Positions 15,201 through 25,420 are shown, counted from the first letter of the stretch. The stretch is DNA of 64,000 nucleotides from Pagrus major (GCF_040436345.1 NC_133236.1:16509466-16573465), one strand, 5' to 3'. Notes: a model not told the origin generated them from the letters alone. Made by a program: numbers and translations.

Positions 15201-18200
15201 AGCAGAAGTGATCAGAAATTGCTCTAATAAGTGCTATTTTGAGACTATCTTTGTTTAAAAGTGATTGTACAATCTGGTAGTAGCAGCTCTGATTCAGGAT
15301 GCTTCAGTCAACATCTTTATTTACAGCCATTACAGATGGAGCACCTAGAAAAAACACACCCAAACCAACCAGCAGAGAATGGAACATGTGAATGTGTGGA
15401 GCAGACGAGCCAACAGAAACCAGAGTGAGTGATATCTGATCTCAAAGTAAGTCCTCCAACGGTAACTCACAATAAACTGAGGCCATTCAGAGCGGTAAAG
15501 AAAACATGACACATATGCTAAAAATATACCGGGCAAAGACCCAGAGTTCCACAATGAGCAACTTTAGTCAGAGGAAAGTACAGGCGTTCATATTAACCAT
15601 ATAAAGCCCTGCTTCATGAGTCATAACAGTAATAACTGACTCAATCATTTAAGCTGCAGGAGCTTTGGTTCACGAATCTAACTTTCTGTAATGACATAGA
15701 ACACGTTTTCACACTCTTGGTGAAAGGTTCATAGCTTTAGTAACCAAGAAACAATAACAACAAGTAACACAAGCTCTCTGCTGACGCAGGCAACGCAGTA
15801 GAAAAGGCAGTTCAGGATTTCTTACTTTGAAACACTGTTTCTTATATAAAACAAAGCTTATATAGCACAAAGCTTTTTCACTTTTTTGTCAAGATGAGAA
15901 GATTGATATCACTCTCAGGTTTACTGTAGTTACAGCTAGAAGCCAATTAGCTTAGTTTAGCATATAGACTGGTAACAGCTAGCTAGCTCTGACAAGAATA
16001 AAAAAATCCACCTCCTTACACCTCTAAAGCTCACGTATTGAGACATTATAGAAGAAAGTTAGCCGTTCCACAAGAAATTTTATATAATAAGTTACTTTGT
16101 GATCTTTAGGGCTGCAAATAATTATTTTTGTCAATTAATCTGTTGATTATTTTCTTGCTTAATTGATTAGTGAAAACATTTTTAAAAAATGTCAGTAAAT
16201 TCAATTTACTGTCATGGAGGAGTAAAGAAACCAGAAAATAATCACTTTTAAATAGCTGGAATCGGAGAAGTTTTACTTTTTTGACTATTTTTGAAACCGA
16301 TTGATAATCAAAATAGTAGTAAATAGTTGACGGGTAATCAATTAAATGTTACAGCTCTAGCTTTGGCGTTGTTAGTTATCTTTAGAGCGACGCTTTACTC
16401 CCAGTTTCAACGTTTCAAGCCTTTATGCCAAAGCTGAGCTAACTGGCTCATGACTCTGGTCGAACAGACGTGAGAATGGTATTGATCTTCTCATCTCTAG
16501 AAAAACTAGATCACAGTATTCCTAGCTAGAGCTCTGATTAAGTGTGCTAATCTGTAAATTAACAAATAAAGCCAATCCTCAAGAATGCCAAATATTTCCT
16601 AGTCACAACCCCTGAAGTATAAAGACACGCCATCCTTTCCTGTCCTATATAATCATAAACTGGATATCCTTCCTTTAGACATTTCAATGGAGAGGTTAAG
16701 GGGCTGCTCTGGGGCAAGTTAAAGAAATGAGGCGGTCATCACCTCAGTAGTTAAACTGTGAAAAGGCTGCACTGCATTCTTCAGTGAGGACCATTCAATA
16801 TTTAACCCTCTGCATAGTTTGGCTGGCTTTACAAGAGTCTTTTGCAATTGGAGTCACCATGGGGATTCCACTGAAACAGTCTGAAGGTAATATAGTCATA
16901 AACGACAGCTACTACTTGAGTCCAGAGCAGAGGAACAACAAAGATGGAGAGGGCAGGCCCAAGAGCTGAAGTTCTAGGAAGTGACATATCTTTAAAGTGT
17001 ACTTTCACAGCTCTGTTAACATCAAGAATGACAGTTAAATCACCTGTAACCACTTTAGGAATTGTGAATCAGGGATCGAGGGCGTTCCAGCCATGATTGA
17101 GTTATCAATTATTTAAAGGAACAAACAGTAACAATAGGACTGGACATGAAAAGGAAACACCCATCCATGTTGATCGTGGCCACGCCTTGTACGGTTTGTG
17201 TCACGGAGCAGTGGAGGAAACAGGATTCTTGGACAGCCAAGGAGGACTATCCTTTACTTCTGACAATGTGTCATTCGAATAAGTGAAACATGAGTCACAC
17301 AAGCACCAATATAGGAGACTTCACTGCTACTTAAGCCTGGTCCTGCCACTGGGAATTTGCATTACAAAAAAAAAACGAGTTTCTCTTTTCAAGGTATCAG
17401 ACGGTTTCTGTGCCAGTTGGCATCAAATTTAGGGCAAGTTAGCAATTTTATCATTGCTTTTCAGGGATTTTAATACATTCTTACACAACGATAACTTTGA
17501 ATGTTTTCATGACTGCTCGATCTGATTTGATGTAAGATAACTTTCAAATGTGTCGTGACATTGTTGCATTGTATTCGATAACAGTTAGTAGTAAAGGAAG
17601 ACAGAAAAGGTCAAGATAAAAGAGGGCCCAGACATGGGATGAGGATGCCGGATTCAAATTTGGAGAGCGTGGCAGGAATCGCACACCCAAAAATGTTTGA
17701 CTCACATCATTTGCTATGCAGATACAGTATACTGTACTAATTTTGGTGCATTTTTCCAAATAACTCTTGTATGTCTTGCATGTAAAAATAAAAAGACTTT
17801 TCTTTTTGCTGCTTTGGCATTAGAATAGTCCATTAGTCCATTAACAAAACATGCCATCAAAAATGAACATTACTCTGATATTTTAAGTCCAGACAAACTG
17901 AGACTACTCAATGTATAGTACAGTACAAAAAGGATATTAGATTAGGCTTGACTGAATTTATGGAGATATTTGGGCATTGGCGGAGGTATGCTCTCTGCTT
18001 AACACTGTATAGACTAAACAATTATTCAATTGATCAATCATGAAAATTATCATCAGTTGCAGCCCTCAATTAGACAGCCAATATATACCTTAAGGTTAAC
18101 TTGACTGCAGTTCTGGGTGCTATTTCCTTTCATCCCACCACCTCCTGCCTCCCCCACTTGAAATGTACTTCTGGGCTCGAGCCTCTGACACTCTATAAAA

Positions 18201-20118
18201 CGGTTATCTCATTACACACTTATAACCAAATTCCAAAAGTAAACCCTTATTTGCATATATCACCAAAGCTTTAGGTGAGACTCAGCATTTGTAGGATTAA
18301 TCTGAGTGTATGAAGCTTTCTGGAGGGAACAGCATCAAAGGAAAACTTCATTAAAAAAGACTTAGTGTCCTTTTGATATTTTTGTACATTGGGCAGTGAT
18401 GAGGCCATGTAGTGAATGGTCGGTAAACCAGAGGATAACATTAAAATCAAGGCTTCTTGGGATCATGGAAAAGAAAACAGTCTGATATTATCTTGCAAAA
18501 AGGCTGTTTTGTGGCAGTTGCCCTCGGCGTGCTGCTGCTATCAGACAGTAATGATGTCATTTCCAGAGTGACTCTCCTGACAACCATGAGGCCTTTTCTA
18601 AACAAACCGACAACATACTTTATGACAGTGACCGGGCTTTAGTCATTGTCATCACAATATGCTGCTCTGGTCAACAGCAACCTGTCTCTGTCACGATCTA
18701 AGCAGTTATTTCTGCTTCTGTTTTTATCTTCTTTTTACTAAAATCTTACCAATTTTGATCCTTTTGAACGTGTTATTTACAAGACATTAACGTTTGTTTC
18801 ATCTTTGGGCTTTCTATTCTACTTTTTAAGTGAAGTACGGGGATAAAGAAAGATTTTCACTGTTTTACTTCATGTCTAGCAAATATCCATCATATTTTCC
18901 TTACTACTATAAAACACACATTGGCTATTATACTAGAAATTTCCAAACAGTGAGGTGAGGGAGGGGCATGTGCCATGTGCGAATGTACAGTATGTCACAG
19001 CTGGGGTGGGGCAAATTAATGCAAAAATCTGCGCAGCTTCAGGACAGATTCATCAAATAATTTCTTTTTTTCACCTTTTATTTCCCTTTTCTGGAAACAC
19101 TGTAAGTCACCGTTTCACATCTTTACCAAGACTCCATGAAGACTACGAGAACCCACCATTAAGTGGGAAGCAACCCCAAAATTTCAGCCTGGATAATAGT
19201 TTCAAGAGACCGAAAGCGAACCTTGTATTTATCACAAACTCCTGAGGATGTAAACAAGACATTTTCCACCCCCGTTGTTCATGATCCCGCTCAAGTGTAC
19301 AACATGAAAGATATAGATCCTGCGACTGTGTCCGCCCACACTGTGAGCACATTCAAAATGAAACAGAGCTCAACTATCCATGTCTAGAGTTAAACCAGTC
19401 GCACAGTTCTTAGTTTGGGATGATGCTCGCTGAAACATATGGGACACCCCCAGGGTATGAGAAAAGCATGTGATTGAATGGCATTCCCCTATAACACAGA
19501 GCTCACTGATACTCTTGTTACTGTATGACATAATTACAAAATGAATCCAGTGAAAAGCGGTATTGTTCTGGTTGTGATTCAGTCAATAAATGTGTTCCTG
19601 TTTACTTACAGTTTAACAGAAGTAAGTTAATAAATGGACAAATGTTTCACAGTCAGCTTGGAGGTTGAGGAAACTGCTTTGATAGCATCACTTTAACACA
19701 GGCAATCTGTCACTCCCATGAGATGATGTAAGATTGAACCGAAAAGTCACATTATGTATAGTCAAACATAAACTGGCGCGTCTCAGACCTCAATAAATCA
19801 ATTGTGAATCAAACACTGTTAAAGTTTTCAGTACATTTAGGCTAATATTCTCACAGAGAGCTGGCTTTGGCATCAGCATCAGTCTGCTATCATTAACTCT
19901 ACCGCATATCTAACAGTTTACCAAAACCAGCGATTAGTCCAAGTTAGCTACATGAATGTAAGAAAAAAAGAAAAAACATATTGAATTAAGTAAGTTTCAT
20001 CCTCCTTTAACGTTAGCTGTCATGTTTCAGTTAAGCCTGACTAGCTATAAAAGAGTAACACAACCACCAGTGACAGAAAATATCAATAAATCAAATGACT
20101 ACTCACCGCTTTCGGCAT
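522..20118 (-). CDS. ezr: Ezrin, 5' half of the coding region (6 exons, partial)
   Basis: Ezrin links the plasma membrane to cortical actin: its FERM domain binds membrane proteins and PIP2, and its C-terminal tail binds F-actin. Coding exons on the minus strand are 20107-20118, 13279-13362, 5776-5871, 2761-3035, 774-857 and 522-668. They join in frame to 698 nt (232 codons plus 2 nt), starting [18 protein letters not shown] and ending in NIYEKDDK. This is FERM lobe F1, F2 and the start of F3. Exon lengths of 12, 84, 96, 275, 84 and 147 nt match what I recall of vertebrate ERM genes. Ezrin is favoured over radixin or moesin by [27 protein letters not shown] and EKDDK. The rest of F3, the helical region and the actin-binding tail lie left of position 1. 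I cannot tell which teleost ezrin paralogue this is. Confidence 0.95.
774..857 (-). CDS. ezr: ezr coding exon 5 (FERM F2)
   Basis: This 84-nt exon has acceptor ttgtacag and donor GTGAGT. It encodes [20 protein letters not shown] and then EEHRGMLK, the conserved helical part of FERM lobe F2. Confidence 0.95.
1290..1640 (-). repeat. Fish interspersed repeat ('aaaggtgcaatatgtaag' family)
   Basis: The minus-strand start (gttaaaagtggaatatgtaa, right end near 1,640) matches the start of copies at 24,797 and 52,038. The body includes gttagc-rich runs at 1,395-1,500. It lies in an ezr intron. The family name in repeat libraries is not known to me. Confidence 0.5.
2761..3035 (-). CDS. ezr: ezr coding exon 4 (FERM F1-F2)
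   Basis: This 275-nt exon has acceptor ttctccag and donor GTGAGA. It encodes [20 protein letters not shown] through [12 protein letters not shown]. The core [20 protein letters not shown] is ezrin-like. This is the longest ezrin exon in the window. Confidence 0.96.
3240..3425 (-). repeat. Fragment of 'gttagcttagct' foldback repeat
   Basis: It contains gctaaactaagctaatcagc and catcaatcttcttatctaac, the reversed middle and end of the element seen complete at 15,886-16,508 and 48,290-48,620. It lies in an ezr intron. Confidence 0.5.
4536..4866 (+). repeat. Interspersed repeat, 'gctgcaactaacaatta' family, near full length
   Basis: It starts cctgcaactaacaattattg and ends aattgttgcagctttag, so the two ends are inverted relative to each other (gctgcaac...). 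This suggests a small inverted-repeat element. The body carries ataaaggacaaagaaaagcc, shared with other copies. Confidence 0.6.
5776..5871 (-). CDS. ezr: ezr coding exon 3 (FERM F1)
   Basis: This 96-nt exon has acceptor tctgtgcag and donor GTAACA. It encodes [20 protein letters not shown] and then [12 protein letters not shown], the end of the ubiquitin-like F1 lobe. Both boundaries are phase 0. Confidence 0.95.
5925..6245 (+). repeat. Interspersed repeat, 'gctgcaactaacaatta' family, diverged copy
   Basis: Shared phrases are gattattttcatgatcaatt, attaatccattaatcatttg, and aaagaagccgcaaatcttca near 6,102. It lies directly upstream of ezr exon 3 on the minus strand. Confidence 0.55.
6252..6480 (+). 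repeat. GC-rich interspersed repeat ('cgcccagcgcccgcg' type)
   Basis: An island around 6,335-6,420 contains aacgcccagcgcccgcgttg and acttgcgcccacctgtgcgc. I recognise this as a common teleost dispersed repeat, possibly hAT-like. It is much more GC-rich than the flanking intron. A fish TE library would settle the class. Confidence 0.5.
7090..7380 (-). repeat. Interspersed repeat, 'gctgcaactaacaatta' family, reverse copy
   Basis: It ends tgactaatggattcatcatttcagctc, the reverse of the family start. The body has tggtgacatctttaaatttc and a poly-T run at 7,295-7,307. Confidence 0.5.
7482..7565 (+). repeat. 'gggttgtcacaattct' dispersed repeat fragment
   Basis: It contains tagggttgtcacaattctcc followed by gatttgatttgatttttgat. 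A degenerate relative with catcgat repeats lies at 33,520-33,605. Confidence 0.4.
9735..10045 (+). repeat. 'ggtgcaccggtgcacc' non-autonomous element, copy 1
   Basis: Landmarks are ccagggtgcaactattttgg, attgattgcaccggtgcacc near 9,805, and tggtgcaccagcactaccgg near 10,021. The reverse complement of the same phrases, in the same order, occurs at 26,690-26,965. It lies in ezr intron 2. Confidence 0.6.
12171..12226 (+). repeat. (TG)n microsatellite
   Basis: About 28 TG units with one cg interruption at 12,179-12,180, followed by tttatatatata. It lies in ezr intron 2 and produces a spurious Thr-His ORF on the other strand. Confidence 0.97.
13279..13362 (-). CDS. ezr: ezr coding exon 2 (FERM F1 start)
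   Basis: This 84-nt exon has acceptor tttccacag and donor GTACAG. It encodes [20 protein letters not shown] and then TGKQLFDQ, the near-invariant start of ERM FERM domains. Introns of about 7 kb flank it on both sides. Confidence 0.95.
14690..14970 (+). repeat. 'gccgatatggtcttaaaaca' dispersed repeat
   Basis: It contains several degenerate copies of atatcacaata and its reverse, and ends in atatactgcccagccata. This is typical of a fish element with cacaata/tattgtg inner repeats. It lies in ezr intron 1. Confidence 0.4.
15886..16508 (+). repeat. 'gttagcttagct' foldback element split by a second repeat
   Basis: The outer element has inverted ends: agatgagaagattgatatca at the left and the reverse of it, tattgatcttctcatctc, at the right. 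Inside, at about 16,105-16,365, sits a 'gctgcaactaacaatta' family repeat (ggctgcaaataattattttt ... gttacagctctag). The right half of the outer element resumes at ctttggcgttgttagttatc. This is a nested insertion inside ezr intron 1. Confidence 0.65.
16105..16365 (+). repeat. 'gctgcaactaacaatta' repeat nested in the foldback element
   Basis: It starts tagggctgcaaataattatt and ends atgttacagctctagc. Both ends carry the family's inverted terminal words. It interrupts the element at 15,886-16,508. Confidence 0.6.
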
Positions 20119-20223
20119 TTTTCTGTCCTTTTCCTTGCTCTGCGCGAGGAGCCGTTAAATAAAAAAGTGTTTCCAGAAAAGAAACGTGTTGCTCCGTGTG
20201 CCCGTACTTCTCACTGCGCCTTC
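20107..20223 (-). CDS. ezr: ezr start-codon exon (5'UTR plus MPKA)
   Basis: The exon ends at donor GTGAGT (20101-20106). The start codon occupies 20116-20118 and only four codons, MPKA, are coded here. Upstream a pyrimidine-rich acceptor, ctttctctctttccag, ends at 20224, so 20119-20223 reads as 5'UTR of an internal exon. As I recall, human EZR has the same arrangement, with only 12 coding nt in its second exon. The coding part is certain; the 5' boundary is inferred from the acceptor. Confidence 0.82.
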
Positions 20224-20785
20224 CTGGAAAGAGAGAAAGAGGAGAAACGAGTTTCAGACACTTCGGCGTTACTTAAACCCGGGGTGAGGGCAGCTCACAG
20301 TCATCAGGATGAATCACCGCGACAGCCCACAAGCTAACGGCTGCTAGCTAGCACAACACAGGAAGTTACGTGCCCTGAACTTCAAAACAAGAGCAGAAAG
20401 TCTGGTCACCTGGGATCATGTGTTTTTCTTACTAATCTTTGTCACTTTTAACTTACCCCAACCATTTTTAATTTCAACCTTAACTAGCCATTTTCAAATG
20501 TATACATTAACTTAACTTTATTGTTAAAGAATGATTGACACACCTCAGACCAACTAACTGTACTGAAACAGTTATATTTGTATTGAGTAATCGCTCAGGT
20601 ACCTTTTCAATCAAACTATTTTGACTACAAACTGCCCACAAATAGTGGAAAACCTCCAAGCTCAACGCACTACCCCAAAATATAAAGCTGTGCTGTATAA
20701 AAATGAGAAAAAAAGGCACATCCTAACATTTGAGAGGCTGGAGCCAGAAAATAAACCGCCATCTTTTGCTTCATATTTGACTTTA

Positions 20786-21200
20786 AGGCTGCCACTAATG
20801 ATTATTTTAATTCTTTGCTAATCTGTCAAATATATTTTTGACAAATTGAATATTCATTAATGCCATTTCAAGTCAATTTTATTTATATAACCCAAAATCA
20901 CAAAGCACATGACTCAGGGGGATGTACAATGTACAACACTCTCGATTAGAGTAAGAAAAATCTAGCCTGTAGCCTATAACATGTCTGAAAGTAGTTTTTT
21001 GGCTGACCAACAGCCCAAAACCCAAAGATGATCACTTCATAATAATATTTATCAGACAAAAGCAGCAAACTCTGACATTTGAGAAGCTAAAATATGAGGT
21101 GTTTGAATGTACTTGCTCAGTATAACTTACAGATAAGATCAAAAATTAACTGTCGCCTGATTGTGTATCAGTTGACTGATTAATAGGTCTACAAACCAAC
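20786..21200 (+). repeat. 'gctgcaactaacaatta' repeat with an inserted fragment
   Basis: It begins ggctgccactaatgattatt. At 20,868-20,985 it is interrupted by caagtcaattttatttatat..., another dispersed fish repeat, then continues with the ctgaccaacagcccaaaacc body. It lies in the first ezr intron, upstream of the start-codon exon. Confidence 0.5.
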
Positions 21201-22181
21201 AAAACAGTTTGATCACAGCACATTTCAGTATAACCAATGACATTCATAATTTAGTAACTGTAAATATCTGTAAATACCTGCTTTCTGATTAAACTAATTC
21301 TGTAAAACCACCAACTTTCATTAGTTTTATCATGAGTTCTCTAAACAAAGTACATCCATTCCAACCATTTTGTAGTTACTACTCTACTAAATGATTTTAT
21401 TCTGAAAGTTGAAGCCGGAAGTCCTACATTTCTCTTCTACCTTGACACTATTGAATCATCCAGGCATCAGGCAGGTTAAATATGGTACTCAACATGCCTC
21501 ACCCACTAGCAATGATAAAGTTATAGTCCCCACCCTGCTCTGTTTTAGCCTTTTATTTTGACGTCTTCATTTGCGAACAAACCCCACACCCCAATGTCGA
21601 TTAATGGCAGTCATTTACTTCAATACTACTGCTCTGTTTCGCGTAAAAAAGTCGCTTTAAGAGGCAAAGACACAATGTTTCATCACAAGATCACCATCAA
21701 TGGTCACTAACCTATAACATAAAGCCTTCTGGGGTGTTTACAGCCTAAGAAAATGTAACAAAGCTGATTTTCAGGGTGTATTTCCACGGGAGTGTTGCCT
21801 TTGAGTGAAGTGGGTACACACCCACAGCGACGAGAGCCCAGCAAACGAGAAATTCCACCTTTCTGATCGGCGCCGATTGAGGACAAATGTTTCACAACAA
21901 CGCAAATCGTAAAACTTTTAAAAGATCCGAGCTCGGTGTGTTCAAATCGTGGGTGTGATAATGCTGTCCTTTGTGCAGGAGCTTCCCTGTGCCGCGGTCA
22001 GACACATCCTCACTATAATCCCACTGACACCTGTTGCGAGATTTGCCTCCTTTGTGCAGAGAAGCGGAAAGTGCGCGGAAAAAGTGCCCAAAGTGTGTTT
22101 TTGGCACCGTTTGAAGCTCGCTGTGCAGTATGACGCAGTCAGTACAGAAGGTACAGATGTTGTCCACTTATCAGATCTTAC

Positions 22182-22275
22182 CGGAGCTGATGAGGTCCGG
22201 AGATGAGATGAGGATTGATCGCAGCCGCAGATTTCCCCTCCCTCTGTTCACCCAGGCGCAATATGGCGCTCATCC
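22182..22275 (-). other. ezr: Probable noncoding first exon and promoter region of ezr
   Basis: On the minus strand the sequence CAGCTCCG is followed by a good donor, GTAAGATCTG (22172-22181), within a CpG-rich stretch at about 21,900-22,400. This fits the noncoding exon that would splice to 20,223. Its 5' end (the transcription start) is not visible, so the upper coordinate is a guess. A gcgcaatatggcgc motif near 22,257-22,270 resembles a YY1-type initiator site. Confidence 0.45.
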
Positions 22276-22427
22276 ATCCCGCTGTGCTGTGGCGGCCGGC
22301 CGAGCCTGTTCCTGCTGTCACCGGCAGGCTGCTGGAGCGCTGCAGGTCCACAGCCCAGGGTCCAGGACCTGCAGGGGACTCTGAGGGGTCCCCCCAGCAA
22401 AAACTAGGACAGTTTCATTGTTATTAG
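22263..22427 (+). CDS. Short open frame in the ezr CpG region (doubtful)
   Basis: A 54-codon frame begins MALIHPAVLWRPAEPVPAVT and ends at a TAG just before the sequence turns AT-rich. The start context (caatatggc) is not strong, and no family is recognised. GC-rich DNA gives chance open frames, and this one overlaps the likely ezr transcription start in the opposite direction. It could be a divergent transcript. Confidence 0.2.
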   Translation: MALIHPAVLWRPAEPVPAVTGRLLERCRSTAQGPGPAGDSEGSPQQKLGQFHCY

Positions 22428-22584
22428 GAGACATTTTAACAACATTTCATGGGTTTCCCCCCTCCTACAGGGAAGTAGGTTTTGAATCTAGGACCACAGA
22501 AAGGTCAATAAACAACTTACCATGTGAACCATGATATGTTTTTATAAATAAATATGATACAAAGTGATGAACTGACACTAAGTT

Positions 22585-22935
22585 CAGTTACTCAAGTATT
22601 GTACTTAAGTACATTTTGGAGGTAATGCTGACCTTACTTGAGTATGAACATGCTAGTTTGTTCTCCCACTCTGCTACATTTTCAAGGCAAATATTCCACT
22701 TTTTACTCCACTACCTTTATTTGAACACTTTAGTTACTAAAGTTTTCCAATTATCAGAAAAATCCTGAACATCAGATCGGATGAACTGTGAATATATGTA
22801 TAATTTACTTTTACTTGTACTTTTGATACATTTATTTCAAGAATTTACTTTGAAACTTAAGTAAATGTGAAGTTATGTACTTGACTAAGACTTTTACTCA
22901 AGTACAATTAATATGGATGACTTTTACTCTAACCA
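22585..22935 (+). repeat. 'tactcaagtactgtacttaagt' interspersed repeat
   Basis: It contains ttactcaagtattgtactta near its start and acttttactcaagtacaatt near its end, with tttactccactacctttatt inside. The same words recur at 24,258, 29,280, 30,236, 38,392 and 48,020. Confidence 0.65.
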
Positions 22936-22984
22936 AAGTTATTTTTTAACATGTTATCTATATAATTAAAACAGCCTTGATTTA

Positions 22985-23275
22985 AAAAAAAAGAAATTAT
23001 AAGATAAAAAGTCATGCATATGAGTTTAAAAGTAATATTTATCAAACGAAAAGTCATAGCTAGTTATTATATTAAAAAAATCATAATTACAACTGAAAAA
23101 GTTAAAATTATGGGGGGGGGGGATCATACTTATTAGATAAAAAGTCAAAATTATAACTCAAAAGGTCAAAATTATGGGGAAAAAACATAATTGTAACTTA
23201 AAAAGTCATAAATTATTAGATAAAAGTTCTAATTGTGAGTTTAAAAAGCCAAAATCATTAATTAAATGTTGACTT
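22985..23275 (+). repeat. Tandem 'gataaaaagtcaaaattat' minisatellite
   Basis: Imperfect units of about 30-45 bp each carry aaaagtca or aaaagtcaaaattat, for example near 23,138, 23,159 and 23,199. They include a run of ten G at 23,113-23,122. This is a low-complexity AT-rich array. Confidence 0.7.
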
Positions 23276-23614
23276 TTTATCTCTTTTCCTCATAATAATG
23301 ACTCATCATGGGAACATTGTTTTCATGAAGTTTGTTTTCATCTTATTTTTCTTTTCTTTAACTGGTAGAAATGAGCTTCCAAAGCAACTACATGAATGAG
23401 AAAACAATTATTTGAGCAGTGACTCCTAACACAACCTGTGACTGTGAGTACAGAGGTTCAAACCTCATCTGTCAGATATGTGACACCTGTGCTGAGACGC
23501 ATCACGGCACAAACTTTTCTGTCACGCTGTGGTTCACACGGGAAGTGCGCGTCATCCGGCCTGCATGGAACCAAGGAAGTGGTGCCAAGAGAGAGGGGAG
23601 GCGTCATAGGTGAG

Positions 23615-23660
23615 CCGACCAATCAGCTGACGGGATTAAAATAGAGCCGTATATATCAGA
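23615..23660 (+). promoter_or_regulatory. Promoter-like block: CCAAT box and TATA box
   Basis: A CCAAT box (gaccaatcagc, 23,617-23,627) is followed 27 bp later by a TATA-like tatatat (23,650-23,656). The block is preceded by GC-rich sequence with gcgcgtcatccggcc. A start site would be expected near 23,680-23,690. The only downstream frame is a 23-codon ORF at 23,709-23,780 (MLPASFHYFNSL...), which I do not recognise. It could be an orphan or lncRNA promoter. Confidence 0.35.
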
Positions 23661-24257
23661 GGTTAGACCTGCTTCTCACCATAATACGAAACCAGAGGGT
23701 GATGTGACATGCTGCCTGCCTCTTTTCACTACTTTAACTCTTTATCACCATTGTCACCACTGCCGTCATCATCACTATGATTCTGATAACTACATTAGTT
23801 TTTGGGCCTGTTGAAAGTAAAAAAATATGTTGAAAGTGTGTTTGACTCTGAAACCAAACAAAGTAAGTGTTGTAACAGGTAGTCAAATATAGCTGTCTGT
23901 CTTAAAAATGCAAAACATTGTTGAACTCGTCCGTTAGAGCACCTGAATGACCTGTTTGCAGAGTTATGGCAGATGCAAATAGATCAATTCACAGGAAGGC
24001 ACTTTGAATGGTCCTCTAAATATCTGGAGTTTCTTACAACCTGTTGTTCATCCGCTCTGTGTCTGATATGTCCTTTACTGAATCATTCTTTAGAAGATAA
24101 AACCGATAATCTGTGGTGACTGTTTTAAGAACAAACAGCCTACAGGCAGGAACTTCCCTCAAATAAGTGTGATATGGACAAATACGCCCACTGCCTGACA
24201 GAAAAAGGTTGTTTTGACTGGTTATCACAAAAATGAGGTAAATGATAAGACTATGCA

Positions 24258-24735
24258 GTGATGGAATGTAATTAAATAAATGTACTCAAGTACTGTACTT
24301 ATGTACTTACTTGAGTATTACAATTTTCTGCAACTTTATACTAACACTTCACTACATTTGGAAGCAAATGTTGTACATTTTACTCCACTACATTTATTTG
24401 ATAATTTACTTTATAATGTTACTTTGCAGACTACACAGTGCATCAGAGCCAAAGCAGCAAATTCTTTAATTAATTTATTTCAAAAGTTATAGTATACAGT
24501 TTACAGTTTATATGTGGCCTACATGTAAATATGTATAATTTACTTTCACTTGTATTTTTGACACTTAAGTACATTCATAGCCAGAAAATTACTTTTACAG
24601 AAAAGTACATTTAATATCAGATACTTTAAGACTTTGACTCAACTTACTTACTATTTTACCTTTTACCAGTAATACTTTAACACAATATCTTTACTTTTAC
24701 TTAAGTGTGACTTTTGGGTACTTTTTACAACACTA
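24258..24735 (+). repeat. 'tactcaagtactgtacttaagt' interspersed repeat, long copy
   Basis: It starts gcagtgatggaatgtaatta, then atgtactcaagtactgtact, and ends gtactttttacaacac. The internal actacatttggaagcaaatg is shared with the copy at 22,585. Confidence 0.7.
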
Positions 24736-24794
24736 AGAATAAGATAGCATTTTTTCAAAGCCACAGCAGGAAACATCAAGGAATGGCAAAATGT

Positions 24795-24960
24795 TAAAGG
24801 TGCACTATGTAGTTTTGGGGAAGAAATATTTCATAACAAGGCTGTAAAATCACAATGAGATGCAGTTTTTTCTTTTCCTGGCTAGTAGCAGGACACAGCA
24901 GAAAAACAGCAAACATTAAATATCGTTTGAAATACGTACTGTTTCAAATATTCAGAATTG
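24795..24960 (+). repeat. 'aaaggtgcactatgtag' interspersed repeat
   Basis: It begins gttaaaggtgcactatgtag, the same start word as the copy at 52,038 and, reversed, at 1,640. It includes ggctagtagcaggacacagc. Confidence 0.5.
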
Positions 24961-25276
24961 ATATGTATCAATATACCGATATTTTTGACAATGCTAGTCC
25001 CAATCATATCCTTAAAATTCTATAAAAAACAAAACTGGCTGCTTCAAACAATCAAGAAAATGTTGTGGTCAAACTGCCAAAAGGATAATACAAAACTCCA
25101 TTTGAATTTTCCACATTTTCATGAGAATCATAATACTGATTTTTAAGAGTGAAACATGTGACTTGTGAACACAAAACCATTCTTATTACTCTGGTATTAG
25201 TAAGGTTATATGATGTTTCAATGTCAAATGTTAAAAAGAAATTACCAAGAGGCAACACACTGTAGTGCAACAACAT

Positions 25277-25282
25277 TTTATT
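25277..25282 (-). terminator. rsph3: rsph3 polyadenylation signal
   Basis: The minus-strand hexamer AATAAA lies 59 bp downstream of the rsph3 stop codon, followed by a TGTTG-containing stretch. It is the first canonical signal after the stop. Confidence 0.6.
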
Positions 25283-25340
25283 TATGAGAATACATTCATG
25301 CACTTGTCCTTCCTCAGTGAATCATCATCACTGAGTGTCT

Positions 25341-25420
25341 CTATATGTCAGATTTAGCAGGTTGTGTCTCCAGTTCTTCGAACCTGTCCAGTCTCCTCTG
25401 GGCGACATCCTGGATGATAG
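25341..25420 (-). CDS. rsph3: rsph3 last coding exon
   Basis: This 80-nt segment has acceptor cgtctttcag. It encodes TIIQDVAQRRLDRFEELETQ and then PAKSDI before a TAG at 25341-25343. The polyadenylation signal AATAAA (minus strand) is about 60 bp further on, giving a very short 3'UTR. Confidence 0.93.

Larger units (their letters stand above)
22276..25270. other. Intergenic region between ezr and rsph3
   Basis: No convincing gene is visible. The region holds a short plus-strand open frame at 22,263-22,427, repeats at 22,585-22,935, 22,985-23,275, 24,258-24,735 and 24,795-24,960, and a promoter-like block at 23,615-23,660. Confidence 0.6.
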
